Position numbers and translations under genes: made by a program
The notes under the pieces: generated by a model
Database searches by the model: none
What the model was told of the DNA's origin: nothing
What the model saw: the letters and a program-made list of their open reading frames with translations, nothing else
In this document: piece by piece, positions 37,312-46,168 of the stretch
Numbering within the stretch: position 1 is the stretch's first letter
How the letters are laid out: each line of letters begins with the position of its first letter
DNA from: Paraburkholderia sp.
GTDB lineage: Bacteria; Pseudomonadota; Gammaproteobacteria; Burkholderiales; Burkholderiaceae
Assembly: GCF_026225065.1 (NCBI RefSeq)
Contig: NZ_JAMFSB010000079.1
Location: 1 to 53,336, forward strand
Reading direction: 5' to 3'
DNA length: 53,336 bases

Positions 37312-38124
37312 TTAGAACGACGGCACAACCGAACCCTTGAACTGGGTTTTGATGAACTGGCGCACATCTTCCGACTGATAAGCCGCGACCAGCTTTTTCA
37401 CCCACGGCTTGTCCTTGTCCTGGATGCGCACGGCGATCAGGTTCGCGTACGGGCTGTGGATGTCCTCGAGTGCGATCGCATCTTTGGTCGGCTGCAGGCC
37501 ACCGGCAAGCGCGTAGTTCGTGTTGATCGCGGCGGCGTCCACATCGGACAGCGAGCGGGGCAACTGTGCGGCGTCCAGTTCGACGAGCTTCACTTTCTTC
37601 GGATTGTCCGCGACGTCGAGCGGCGTCGCGCTGTTGCCGTTCGTACCGGCGCCAGCCTTAAGTTTGATCACGCCTTGTGCCTGCAATAACAACAGCGCGC
37701 GGTTCTCGTTGGACGGATCGTTAGGCACCGCGACCTTCGCCCCCTGCGGCAGATCCTTCAGCGACTTGAACTTCTTCGAATAGATGCCCAGCGGCGAAAT
37801 GTAGGTGAGCCCCGCACTGACGATCTTGTAGCCGCGTTGCTTGACCTGACTATCGAGGTAAGGCTGATGCTGGAAGCTGTTGGCATCCAGATCACCCGCA
37901 TCGAGAGCGGCATTCGGCTGGACGTAATCGTTGAACTCGATGACCTTCACGTTCAGGCCTTCGCGTTGCGCCACTTTCTGGACGACCGCCCAGATTTGCG
38001 CGTCGGGGCCACTGATGGTGCCGACCTTGATGACCTTGTCGTCGGCGTGAGCGCCGAAGCTCGCCACGAGGGCGGCGGAGGTGACAACTGCGGAGAGGGC
38101 TTTGAGGATATTCCTGCGCTGCAT
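37312..38124 (-). CDS. metQ: MetQ/NlpA-family substrate-binding protein (methionine ABC transporter)
   Basis: A 270-residue periplasmic binding protein with a twin-Arg-like but Sec-type signal (MQRRNILKALSAVVTSAALV, cleavage after AHA). The mature protein has the NlpA/MetQ pattern (KVGTISGPDAQIWAVVQKVA, FNDYVQPNAALDAGDLDANSFQH, AAINTNYALAGGL). There is no lipobox, unlike most MetQ proteins, so it should be soluble. The metN ATPase and metI permease are not next to it, so it is an orphan or pairs with a transporter elsewhere. D-methionine or another ligand cannot be separated from sequence. Confidence 0.88.
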   Translation of the reverse strand: MQRRNILKALSAVVTSAALVASFGAHADDKVIKVGTISGPDAQIWAVVQKVAQREGLNVKVIEFNDYVQPNAALDAGDLDANSFQHQPYLDSQVKQRGYKIVSAGLTYISPLGIYSKKFKSLKDLPQGAKVAVPNDPSNENRALLLLQAQGVIKLKAGAGTNGNSATPLDVADNPKKVKLVELDAAQLPRSLSDVDAAAINTNYALAGGLQPTKDAIALEDIHSPYANLIAVRIQDKDKPWVKKLVAAYQSEDVRQFIKTQFKGSVVPSF

Positions 38125-38290
38125 GTAAATCTCGCTATTTCTGATCGATGTCAGATTCGGGTGAACGGCCGGCGACGCACTACACACGCCACCAGCAGGG
38201 CCGCGAATGGTCTCATAGGCCCGGCGAGAAGTGAAATACCGCTATCGCATATGGGTACACGGGCGAGCGGACGGCACTCGCGCAACGCTT

Positions 38291-38908
38291 TTAATCGAGC
38301 AGGAGCTTGATGTCATGCACCCAGGGCTCGGCGCCCTGGCCATCACGAGCGAAGAGGCGCAGCTTACCGTCCGGATCGAAGACATAGCTGGCGGCCGTAT
38401 GGTCCATTGTGTAGCTGTCGGGCGTCTTGCCTGGCACCTTCGCGTAGTACACGCGGAAGTCTTTCGTCACCTTGGTGAGCTGCGCCTGATCGGCCGGACG
38501 CAAGCCGACAAAGGTCGGATTGAAGGCCGGCACATACTGCGACATCACGGTTGAGGTGTCGCGATCGGGATCGACGGTGACGAACAACACCTGGACACGG
38601 CTCGCGTCCGCGGGCCCCAGTTGTTGCAGTGCCTGCGAGAGTTCGGCCATGGTCGTCGGACAGACGTCCGGGCAATGCGTGTAGCCGAAGAACAGCACCA
38701 CGACCTTGCCCTTGTAGTCCGCGAGCGTGTGGATCTTGCCGCTGGTGTCGGGCAACGCGAAGTCCGCGCCGAACTGCGTGTTGCCGGTAATGTCGAGGTT
38801 CTCGAACGAGGGGGCGGGTTTGCCGCAGCCTGAGGCCAGCACCGCGCCGCCGAGCGCACAGGCCATCAAGGCGGCACGCGCCAGGCGCGCAAGCCGGTTT
38901 GTGATCAT
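38291..38908 (-). CDS. SCO1/SenC copper chaperone lipoprotein
   Basis: A 205-residue lipoprotein with signal sequence and lipobox LASGC (Cys28), then a thioredoxin-like fold. The copper motif Cys79-x3-Cys83 (THCPDVCPTT) and the distal His in MDHTAAS are intact. SCO proteins mature the CuA centre of cytochrome oxidase subunit II. It is the last gene of the ctaA-ctaB-sco run, 4 bp after ctaB. Confidence 0.94.
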   Translation of the reverse strand: MITNRLARLARAALMACALGGAVLASGCGKPAPSFENLDITGNTQFGADFALPDTSGKIHTLADYKGKVVVLFFGYTHCPDVCPTTMAELSQALQQLGPADASRVQVLFVTVDPDRDTSTVMSQYVPAFNPTFVGLRPADQAQLTKVTKDFRVYYAKVPGKTPDSYTMDHTAASYVFDPDGKLRLFARDGQGAEPWVHDIKLLLD

Positions 38909-38912
38909 GGTG

Positions 38913-39818
38913 TTACGCGCCGATCAGGACACGTGCATAGTGATCGATCAGCAACGCGGCGAACAGCAGCGACAGATAGATGATCGAATAACGGAACAGC
39001 TGACGCGCGAGCGTATCGGAGTACTCCCGATAGATCCTCCACGCGTAGGCGAGAAACACGGCGCCGAGCAGCACCGCAGCAACCAGATACACGACACCGC
39101 TCATGCCCGAGATGAACGGCATCAGCGCGACCGCAAACAGGATCACCGAGTACAACAAAATATGCAGCCGCGTGTACTGCTCACCGTGGGTGTTCGGCAG
39201 CATCGGCAGGCCGGCGTCTTCGTAGTCCTTGCGGCGATACAGCGCGAGCGCCCAGAAATGCGGCGGCGTCCATACGAAGATGATCAGCACCAGAATCCAG
39301 GCGTCGCCCGGTACATGCCCTGTGACCGCGGCCCAGCCGAGCGCCGGCGGCATGGCGCCCGAAGCGCCGCCGATCACGATGTTCTGCGGTGTGGCGGGTT
39401 TGAGCAGTAGCGTGTAGACGACCGCATAGCCGACGAAGGTGGCAATGGTGAGCCACATCGTCAACGGGTTGGCGAACGTATAAAGCGTCCACATGCCGAG
39501 ACCGCCGAGCACAGCCGAAAACAGCAGGATCTGTGGGGTGGTGATTTCGCCACGGGCGGAAGGTCGCCATGACGTACGGCGCATCTTCGCGTCGATCTTC
39601 TGTTCGACGAGGCAGTTGATGGCGAACGCCGCACCGGCCAGCAGCCAGATACCGACTGTGCCACCGATCAGCACCGTCCACGGCACCATGCCGGGCGTGG
39701 AGAGGAACATGCCAATGACCGCGCAGAACACAGCAAGCTGTGTAACACGCGGCTTGGTGAGCGCGATGTACTGGGAGATCCGGCTACCGGGGGTCTGGGA
39801 AAGAGTTGTGCTGTCCAT
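38913..39818 (-). CDS. ctaB: Protoheme IX farnesyltransferase (heme O synthase)
   Basis: A 301-residue polytopic UbiA-family prenyltransferase that attaches farnesyl to heme b to make heme O. The prenyl-diphosphate motif is in [29 protein letters not shown] marks the N-terminus. About nine hydrophobic segments are visible. It lies between ctaA and sco with almost no spacing, so the heme A route is encoded together. Confidence 0.95.
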   Translation of the reverse strand: MDSTTLSQTPGSRISQYIALTKPRVTQLAVFCAVIGMFLSTPGMVPWTVLIGGTVGIWLLAGAAFAINCLVEQKIDAKMRRTSWRPSARGEITTPQILLFSAVLGGLGMWTLYTFANPLTMWLTIATFVGYAVVYTLLLKPATPQNIVIGGASGAMPPALGWAAVTGHVPGDAWILVLIIFVWTPPHFWALALYRRKDYEDAGLPMLPNTHGEQYTRLHILLYSVILFAVALMPFISGMSGVVYLVAAVLLGAVFLAYAWRIYREYSDTLARQLFRYSIIYLSLLFAALLIDHYARVLIGA

Positions 39819-39824
39819 GTGGGG

Positions 39825-40934
39825 TCACGCTGGCGCGGCATCGCGCGCAGGCAAGGCGGCGCGGCCGGGACGGCTAGAAGCGATTCGAAAGTTTAGCATA
39901 ACGAGCAGCAGCAGCAGGATCGCGGCGCCCCCGTTATGGGCGACTGCAATCGGCAACGGCCATTGCAGGACAATGTTGGAGAGGCCCGTGAGGAACTGGA
40001 TCAGCACCACCAGCAGCACACCGTCGGCGGGCCGCCGCAGCGATTCGAAGCGACGCACCTTCAGCGCAAACCACAGCAGATAGGCGATCACGACGATCGC
40101 GAAGGTCCTATGGGTCCAGTGGATCGCCACCAGCGCATCCTGGGTGATCATTTCACCGTCGCCCGTCATGCCCAGCGCGCGCCATAGGTGAAAGCCGTGT
40201 GCGAAATCCATCGGCGGGATCCATTGACCGTTGCAGGTCGGGAAATCCGTGCACGCGAGCACCGCGTAGTTGGTACTGACCCAGCCGCCGAGCGCAATCT
40301 GCACGACCAGCAGCGCGAGGCCGGCGAGCGCCGCGACGCGCCATTGCGCGGCCTCGGGTTCATAGGCCGGCAGCGGGGTCTGGCGGGCCGCCAACCAGCC
40401 GAGCATGCCGAGCAAGGCAAGCCCTAGCAGCAGGTGCGTCGTCACGATCACGGGTTGCAGTTTGAGCGTCACAGTCCACGCACCGAACACACCCTGTACG
40501 AGAATCAGTAGCAGCAGCGAAGTGGGCCACCACGGCGAGACGTGCAGCGGGCGGCGCTTGATACGCGCGACCCAGGCGATCAGCATCTGCGCGACGATCA
40601 GCACGCCGATCGCCATGGCGAAATAACGGTGGGTCATTTCGATCCACGCCTTCGTCATGCTGACCGGCCCTGTCGGCATAGCCTGGTTAGCCGCGGCAAT
40701 GGCGGCGTGAGCGATGAATGGCGAGGACGTCCCATAGCAACCCGGCCAGTCGGGACAGCCGAGACCGGAGTCGGTCAGGCGCGTGAAGCCGCCGAACATC
40801 ACCAGGTCCAGCGTCAGGAAAGTGGTGACCCACACCAGCTTGCGGAATTTATTGTCGTCGGCCTTGACCCATATGTAGGACAACGGCAGCAACGCAATGC
40901 ACAAGCCGATCAGGCCCAGTTGCAATACGAACAT
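39825..40934 (-). CDS. ctaA: Heme A synthase (COX15/CtaA)
   Basis: A 369-residue membrane protein converting heme O to heme A. It has eight hydrophobic segments in two related halves, conserved MTHRYFAMAIG, and His in IHWTHRTFAIVV. The Cys pairs in LGCPDWPGCYG and ACTDFPTCNG are the known disulfide features of the CtaA family. The ATG at 40934 (MFVLQLGLIG) is preferred to one six codons upstream. ctaB follows after 6 bp. Confidence 0.95.
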   Translation of the reverse strand: MFVLQLGLIGLCIALLPLSYIWVKADDNKFRKLVWVTTFLTLDLVMFGGFTRLTDSGLGCPDWPGCYGTSSPFIAHAAIAAANQAMPTGPVSMTKAWIEMTHRYFAMAIGVLIVAQMLIAWVARIKRRPLHVSPWWPTSLLLLILVQGVFGAWTVTLKLQPVIVTTHLLLGLALLGMLGWLAARQTPLPAYEPEAAQWRVAALAGLALLVVQIALGGWVSTNYAVLACTDFPTCNGQWIPPMDFAHGFHLWRALGMTGDGEMITQDALVAIHWTHRTFAIVVIAYLLWFALKVRRFESLRRPADGVLLVVLIQFLTGLSNIVLQWPLPIAVAHNGGAAILLLLLVMLNFRIASSRPGRAALPARDAAPA

Positions 40935-41024
40935 CTCTCTACCTTCTCGCAAGAAACATAGCGGCCAATGGTGCTACAGACGGTCCAATCCGCGGTACAC
41001 CCAGCCGTGCGATAAAACGCCGCA

Positions 41025-41687
41025 TCAGCCGATGCTCGACCACTTCAGCAGCTTCGTGATGTCACCCTTGATCTTGCTCGGATTCGGATCTTTCGGGAAA
41101 CGCATCATCAGATTGCCGTTCGGGTCGACCACGAAGATGTGGTCGGTCAACGTCGTGCCGGCGTCGACGGGCAGCCATGCGGTCAGTGCCGCCGGATCGG
41201 CGATCAGCTTGCGCGTGTCCGGATAGGCCTTCTGGATCACGTCAGACACGTTGCCTGCGTCGGTGCGCAGCCATACCTCGACCACCCGGTCGCGCTCCGG
41301 CCCCTGGGTTGCGCGTATCTGGCGCATGAAATACAGCTTGGTCGCGCAGGCTTTGTCGCACGCGCTGTTGTCGACCGAAACCATGAGCCATTTGCCACGC
41401 AGCGAAGTGAGCTTCACCGGCTTGCCGTCTTCCCCGGTCACCACCAGCTCATCGGGAATCGGCCGCTGCGGTTCGATCAGCGTGCCGTAGCTGGTGGTGC
41501 CGCCGGTCGGCTTGACGACGTAATAGGTGAAGTACGAGCCGATCACGGGCGCGGCGCACACGAGCGCGATCAGCAGCATCATCCAGCGCCCGCGTTGCCA
41601 TGAGCCTTTGGCTCGCGGCTTGCCGGACGGGACCGCGGGACTGGCGGATTTGCCGGCTCGCGGCGAACGGGGAGTTTGCGTCGACAC
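41025..41687 (-). CDS. SCO-like thioredoxin-fold protein of the cta locus
   Basis: A 220-residue membrane-anchored protein: Lys/Arg/Pro-rich N-terminus, one membrane segment (MMLLIALVCAAPVIGSYFTYYVV), then a thioredoxin-like domain with a Cys-x3-Cys (NSACDKACATK) and VVDPNGNLMMRFPKD near the end. It resembles SCO proteins but is more divergent. It probably takes part in copper delivery or thiol reduction for oxidase assembly; this follows from location and the cysteine pair. A GTG start at 41687 is chosen because AAGAGG lies 7 nt upstream. Confidence 0.85.
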   Translation of the reverse strand: MSTQTPRSPRAGKSASPAVPSGKPRAKGSWQRGRWMMLLIALVCAAPVIGSYFTYYVVKPTGGTTSYGTLIEPQRPIPDELVVTGEDGKPVKLTSLRGKWLMVSVDNSACDKACATKLYFMRQIRATQGPERDRVVEVWLRTDAGNVSDVIQKAYPDTRKLIADPAALTAWLPVDAGTTLTDHIFVVDPNGNLMMRFPKDPNPSKIKGDITKLLKWSSIG

Positions 41688-41769
41688 TACCAAACCTCTT
41701 TCAATGATTGCGCGGCGCGAGCGGTCAAGCCGCCGGCCGCGTGCGATGCATTAATCTGCACAACATACG

Positions 41770-42486
41770 TTACGCGCTGGGCGCGTGCTCTTGCTTCGCG
41801 GCGCGCCGCGCGGCATACAAGCCGAACGCGAGCGCCGCGATGGCCATGCCCCACCATTGGAGCATGTAGCCGTAGTTGCGTTCGACGTCGGTATCCGGCG
41901 CAGGCCAATCGCGCACGAGCTTGTCGCCATCGTCGCTCAACTGCTGGATCACGAACGGCTGCAACGGCAGACCGGTCTCTGCAGCGTAAGCGCCCAGGTC
42001 GAGATTCTGCCGGATCGACTGATGCGGGGCCGATCCGCCCTGCCCGAGTTCAAACGCGCGGGTCGCATCGGCACGCGCAATACCTTCGATCTCGATCTGC
42101 CCAGGCGGCGTGACGTACGGCGCGATCACCGTGCGGTCATTGATGTTGCGCGGCAACCAGCCGCGATTGACCAGCACGTAGCCGCCATCAGCGAGTTTAA
42201 AGGGCATCACGACGTAAAAGCCCGGTTGATCGTTATACGGGCGATTGTCGAGATAGACCACCTTGTCGGCGACGAAGCTGCCTCGCACGCGTACCCGGTG
42301 AAACTCGATGTCTTTCAGTGCCAGCGGAGCGCTGCCAATCGGCTCGGCCGGCGCATTTTCGAACTGCGTGATGTGGGCCTGCAGCGCCTCTTTCTGATGC
42401 GCGCGGTCACGCTGCCAAAACCCCAGCCGCACCGTCACCGCAACGACGATCAGAATCAGCAGCGCGGGCAACCAGCGGATCTTCAT
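41770..42486 (-). CDS. SURF1 family cytochrome oxidase biogenesis protein
   Basis: A 238-residue protein anchored by N- and C-terminal membrane segments with a periplasmic domain between. Typical features are RLGFWQRDRAHQKE, VRVRGSFVADKVVYLDNRP, the GYVLVNRGWLPR block and C-terminal YMLQWWGMAIAAL. SURF1 helps insert heme a into subunit I. The ATG at 42486 (MKIRWLPALL) is the family start. It is divergent from the DUF2909 gene. Confidence 0.93.
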   Translation of the reverse strand: MKIRWLPALLILIVVAVTVRLGFWQRDRAHQKEALQAHITQFENAPAEPIGSAPLALKDIEFHRVRVRGSFVADKVVYLDNRPYNDQPGFYVVMPFKLADGGYVLVNRGWLPRNINDRTVIAPYVTPPGQIEIEGIARADATRAFELGQGGSAPHQSIRQNLDLGAYAAETGLPLQPFVIQQLSDDGDKLVRDWPAPDTDVERNYGYMLQWWGMAIAALAFGLYAARRAAKQEHAPSA

Positions 42487-42573
42487 CGCGCCTGCCCCGC
42501 CGCTACACGCGGTACAACGCACGGTGCGATAATAACCATATTGCCTTCGCGCTCCTGAATTTCAGCTGATTTC

Positions 42574-42783
42574 ATGCACATTCTCGTTCCCATCGCCTTT
42601 GCCCTGATCATCGCCAGTATGGCCTCGGCGCTGTACTTCATGGTGCACGACAAGGGTAAAACGAAACGCATGGTCTGGTCGCTGGCCACCCGCGTGGGTC
42701 TGTCGATCTCGCTGTTCCTGTTCATCCTGTTCGCTCACTGGATGGGCTGGATTCAGTCGACCGGTATTCCTTACGGCCGCTAG
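42574..42783 (+). CDS. Twin transmembrane protein (DUF2909)
   Basis: A 69-residue protein with two hydrophobic segments (PIAFALIIASMASALYFMV and a second near SISLFLFILFAHWMGW) joined by a short charged loop (HDKGKTKRM). This is the DUF2909 pattern, a family found beside ctaE and SURF1 genes in beta-proteobacteria. It is read opposite to the surrounding cta genes. A role in oxidase assembly is inference by context. Confidence 0.85.
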   Translation: MHILVPIAFALIIASMASALYFMVHDKGKTKRMVWSLATRVGLSISLFLFILFAHWMGWIQSTGIPYGR

Positions 42784-42845
42784 CCGGGTGCGCAAAAATT
42801 TCGCGTCTCCGCGTCCTGGTCTTAGCGTCACTTCCTCGCCATAAG

Positions 42846-42878
42846 CAAAACGCCGCCCTGACAGGGTCGAGGGCGGCG
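42846..42878 (-). terminator. Intrinsic terminator at the end of the ctaC-ctaE operon
   Basis: Read on the minus strand, CGCCGCCCT (42870-42878) pairs with AGGGCGGCG (42851-42859) and is followed by TTTT. It lies 124 bp after the ctaE stop and 63 bp from the end of the DUF2909 gene. Confidence 0.8.
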
Positions 42879-43002
42879 CTGCGTCAGTCCGGCATACTAC
42901 TCGTCGGCTTCGCGATCTGCAGCGAAACCGGCACTCCAAAAGCGTACGCGTAGCCGGTAACTAAAACCCTGGCAAAAAATACTGCGCGCGGGCCGGCAAG
43001 CT

Positions 43003-43860
43003 TTATAGCCAGTACACGACGACATACAGCCCGAGCCACACCACGTCCACAAAGTGCCAGTACCAGGCCGCGCCTTCGAACGCGAAGTGGTGATCCGCCG
43101 TGAAGTGACCGCGAATCACGCGGACCAGCACAACCGTCAGCATCGTGCCGCCGAGGAACACGTGGAAGCCGTGGAAACCGGTCAGCAGGAAGAAGGTCGA
43201 GCCATACACGCCGGAAGACAGCGTCAGGTTCAGTTCGTTATACGCGTGGTAGTACTCGAAGCCCTGCAGGAACAGGAAGCACAGACCCAGCAAGACCGTC
43301 GCGGCCAACCAGCCGATCGTCTTGTTGCGATGGTTTTCACGCAGCGCATGGTGAGCCACGGTCAGCGTCGCCCCCGACGAGAGCAGCAGCGCCGTGTTGA
43401 TGGTCGGCACCGGCCACGGCTGCATCGACTTGAAGCTCGACACCAGCGCTGCCGGACCGTTGTTCGGCCACACCGCCGAGAAATCCGGCCAGATCAGCTT
43501 GTAGTCGAGGCTGCCCAGCTCATGCAACGCAATTTGGCGCGCATAGAACAGTGCGCCGAAGAATGCTCCGAAGAACATGACCTCGGAGAAGATGAACCAG
43601 CTCATGCTCCAGCGGTATGACTTGTCGACGTTCTTGCCGTACATGCCGCCTTCGGACTCGGAGATCGCGTCGCCGAACCAGTGCCACAACGTGTAGAGCA
43701 GCCACAGCAAGCCAGCGAGTACCGTGATGGGCGCCCAGCTTTCGCCGTTAATCCACGCCGCCAGCGATGACAGCATGACCAGCAGCCCGACGGCCGCGCT
43801 GATCGGATGCCGCGACGGATGCGGTACGAAGTAGTACGGGCTCTCGTTTTGACCGCTCAT
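43003..43860 (-). CDS. ctaE: Cytochrome c oxidase subunit III
   Basis: A 285-residue seven-helix subunit with the typical SMSWFIFSEVMFFGAFFGALF and the late GFHGFHVFLGGTM and WYWHFVDVVWLGLY blocks. It stabilises proton uptake in aa3-type oxidases. It is the last main gene of the DUF2244-ctaC-ctaD-small-DUF2970-ctaE operon, followed by a terminator. Confidence 0.96.
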   Translation of the reverse strand: MSGQNESPYYFVPHPSRHPISAAVGLLVMLSSLAAWINGESWAPITVLAGLLWLLYTLWHWFGDAISESEGGMYGKNVDKSYRWSMSWFIFSEVMFFGAFFGALFYARQIALHELGSLDYKLIWPDFSAVWPNNGPAALVSSFKSMQPWPVPTINTALLLSSGATLTVAHHALRENHRNKTIGWLAATVLLGLCFLFLQGFEYYHAYNELNLTLSSGVYGSTFFLLTGFHGFHVFLGGTMLTVVLVRVIRGHFTADHHFAFEGAAWYWHFVDVVWLGLYVVVYWL

Positions 43861-43989
43861 TCTTGATTCTCCACTTCAGTCCAGTTGTTCCGCTTGACCC
43901 GGTTTAGTCCGGCTGTCTCTTCGGCGATGCGTCGATACCGCACCGCTTCACTCTGATTTCGGAGCCACCTTCGGCCCGCTGTTGCCGCT

Positions 43990-44214
43990 TTACCCCACCA
44001 CCGCACGTACGACCAGAATCAATATGGCGATAAAGATGGCCGCACCGATCAACGCGGCCGCCACCACATGCAGAGGGTTGAGCTGTGCCGCATCCGACTC
44101 CAGGTCGCGCCGCTTGCGCACGCCGAAAAACGCCCAGAACACAGCCTTCATAGACTGGCCAAAGCTGCTCTTTCCAGCGCCGCCGCCATCGCCTTTACCG
44201 CTGTTGTCGCTCAT
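43990..44214 (-). CDS. DUF2970 membrane protein of the cta operon
   Basis: A 74-residue protein with a Gly/Ser/Lys-rich N-terminus, the segment SMKAVFWAFFGVRKRRDLESD and one C-terminal membrane helix (LHVVAAALIGAAIFIAILILVV). This is the DUF2970 pattern, small proteins placed between ctaG and ctaE in beta-proteobacteria. Its neighbour on the 5' side should be ctaG, which is missing here. Confidence 0.85.
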   Translation of the reverse strand: MSDNSGKGDGGGAGKSSFGQSMKAVFWAFFGVRKRRDLESDAAQLNPLHVVAAALIGAAIFIAILILVVRAVVG

Positions 44215-44233
44215 TACCGTCATCTTCCTTCGC

Positions 44234-44254
44234 CTACGACAACGTGATCGTCTT
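44234..44254 (-). pseudogene. Possible C-terminal trace of ctaG (cox11)
   Basis: Immediately after the small assembly gene's stop codon one frame reads KTITLS then TAG. TITLSYTFF is the conserved end of Cox11/CtaG proteins, the CuB chaperone normally encoded at exactly this place. Only these six codons resemble it and no other part of a roughly 200-residue Cox11 is present in the locus. Six residues are little evidence; chance similarity cannot be excluded. Confidence 0.35.
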
Positions 44255-44388
44255 CAGGAGAAAAAGCTCCGTTTGACGAAGATGCCCACAAAAAAAGCGG
44301 CGGCGACAACAAACATGATCAAACCGAGCCGCAAGTTGCCCGCGCGGATTTGCTCGGGCGTACGTCTTTGTATGGGATTCCGGGTCAT
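44254..44388 (-). CDS. Cytochrome oxidase small assembly protein
   Basis: A 44-residue protein: basic N-terminus (MTRNPIQRRTPEQIRAGNLR) followed by a single membrane helix (LGLIMFVVAAAFFVGIFVKR) and SFFS. It matches the short single-pass proteins placed directly after ctaD in beta-proteobacterial oxidase loci. It probably helps subunit I maturation; that is inference from position. The gene lies 119 bp after ctaD. Confidence 0.8.
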   Translation of the reverse strand: MTRNPIQRRTPEQIRAGNLRLGLIMFVVAAAFFVGIFVKRSFFS

Positions 44389-44507
44389 GCTGGAGTTTCT
44401 CGATACTTCACTTATAAGGAACACCGCTCTGTCACGCTACGACTCTACCGCTTCGCTGCACCCGGTCCGGCTTGCGCCTGGACCGGAATGCCGTTCGGCA
44501 CGATCGC

Positions 44508-46124
44508 TTACTCGACCGTCGGCGGGTTTTCGAACGTGTGGAACGGAGCCGGGCTCGGCACGGTCCATTCGAGGCCCGTTGCGCCGTCCCACGGCTTGTC
44601 GCTAGCCTTCTCAAGCTCGCCGCCGCCGCGGTAAGCCGGCAGTGCGACTGCAAACAGGAAGTACACCTGAGTCAGGCCGAAGCCGAAAGCGCCGATCGTG
44701 ATGACCTGGTTCCAGTCGGTGAACTGCGCCGGGTAGTCGGCGTAACGACGCGGCATGCCTGCGAGACCCACGAAGTGCATCGGCAGGAACGCGAGGTTGA
44801 AAAAGATCATCGAGCCCCAGAAGTGGATCTTGCCGCGCGTCTCGTTGTACATCCAGCCGGTCCACTTCGGCGACCAGTAGTACCAGCCTGAGAAGAGCGC
44901 GAACAGCGACCCCGCCACCAGCACGTAGTGGAAGTGGGCCACCACGAAGTAAGTGCCGTGGTACTGGATGTCGAGCGGCGCCATGGCGAGCATCAGGCCC
45001 GTCAGACCGCCGAACGTGAATACGAACAGGAAGCCCACCGCAAACAGCATCGGGGTTTCGAACGTCAACGAACCGCGCCACATCGTGGCGACCCAGTTGA
45101 ACACCTTCACGCCCGTCGGCACTGCAATCAGCATCGTGGCGTACATGAAGAACAACTGACCCGTCACCGGCATGCCGGTGGCGAACATGTGGTGCGCCCA
45201 GACCATGAACGACAGGATCGCGATCGACGACGTGGCATACACCATCGAGCTATAGCCGAACAGCGGCTTGCGTGCGAACGCCGGGATCACCTGCGACACG
45301 ATCCCGAACGCAGGCAAGATCATGATGTACACCTCGGGGTGCCCGAAGAACCAGAAGATATGCTGGTACATCACCGGGTCGCCGCCGCCTGCCGCGTTGA
45401 AAAACGAGGTGCCGAAGTGGCGGTCGAACAGCAGCATGGTGATCGCCCCGGCGAGAACCGGCATCACGGCAATCAGCAGGTAGGCGGTGATGAGCCATGT
45501 CCAGACGAACATCGGCATCTTCATCAGCGTCAGACCCGGCGCGCGCATGTTCAGGATCGTCACGACAATGTTGATGCCGCCCATGATCGACGAGGCACCC
45601 ATCAAGTGGACCGCGAAAATCGCGAAGTCCATGCCCGGTCCCATCTGCGTGGAGAGCGGCGCGTACAGCGTCCAGCCCGCAGCCGTTGCACCGCCCGGCG
45701 AGAAGAACGAGCCCACCAGCAGAACGGCGGCAACCGGCAGCAGCCAGAAGCTGAAGTTGTTCATCCGCGCGAAGGCCATGTCCGATGCGCCAATCTGCAG
45801 CGGCACCATCCAGTTCGCGAAACCGACGAAGGCCGGCATGATCGCGCCGAACACCATGATCAGGCCGTGCATGGTGGTCAACTGGTTGAAGAACTCGGGA
45901 CGCATGATCTGCAGACCCGGTTCGAACAGCTCGGCACGGATCATCAGCGCCATCACGCCCCCGGAGAGGAACATGGTGAACGAGAAGATCAGGTACAGCG
46001 TACCGATATCCTTGTGGTTGGTGGCATACAGCCAGCGACGCCAGCCATGCGGCGTCCCATGAGCATGGGGGTCACCGTGTACGTGCTCGTGGCCCGCAAC
46101 TACATCGTGTCCAACGCTAGACAT
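44508..46124 (-). CDS. ctaD: Cytochrome c oxidase subunit I (aa3 type)
   Basis: A 538-residue heme-copper oxidase core subunit with twelve hydrophobic segments. The low-spin heme ligand lies in TTMHGLIMVFG. The CuB/His-Tyr block HPEVYIMILPAFGIVSQ and the following WAHHMF, and the heme a3/a ligands in VVAHFHYVL, are all present. The conserved Glu in GHPEVY marks the A-type proton path. A His-rich N-terminus (HEHVHGDPHAHGTPHG) precedes the first helix. ctaC lies 44 bp upstream. Confidence 0.97.
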   Translation of the reverse strand: MSSVGHDVVAGHEHVHGDPHAHGTPHGWRRWLYATNHKDIGTLYLIFSFTMFLSGGVMALMIRAELFEPGLQIMRPEFFNQLTTMHGLIMVFGAIMPAFVGFANWMVPLQIGASDMAFARMNNFSFWLLPVAAVLLVGSFFSPGGATAAGWTLYAPLSTQMGPGMDFAIFAVHLMGASSIMGGINIVVTILNMRAPGLTLMKMPMFVWTWLITAYLLIAVMPVLAGAITMLLFDRHFGTSFFNAAGGGDPVMYQHIFWFFGHPEVYIMILPAFGIVSQVIPAFARKPLFGYSSMVYATSSIAILSFMVWAHHMFATGMPVTGQLFFMYATMLIAVPTGVKVFNWVATMWRGSLTFETPMLFAVGFLFVFTFGGLTGLMLAMAPLDIQYHGTYFVVAHFHYVLVAGSLFALFSGWYYWSPKWTGWMYNETRGKIHFWGSMIFFNLAFLPMHFVGLAGMPRRYADYPAQFTDWNQVITIGAFGFGLTQVYFLFAVALPAYRGGGELEKASDKPWDGATGLEWTVPSPAPFHTFENPPTVE

Positions 46125-46168
46125 GACAATCTCCTAAAGCGAATACTGCGGTGCTGACCATGAACACG

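Noticed and set aside
38125-38290. SAM riboswitch upstream of metQ
   Set aside because: The leader before metQ is short and shows none of the conserved SAM-I or SAM-II core segments.
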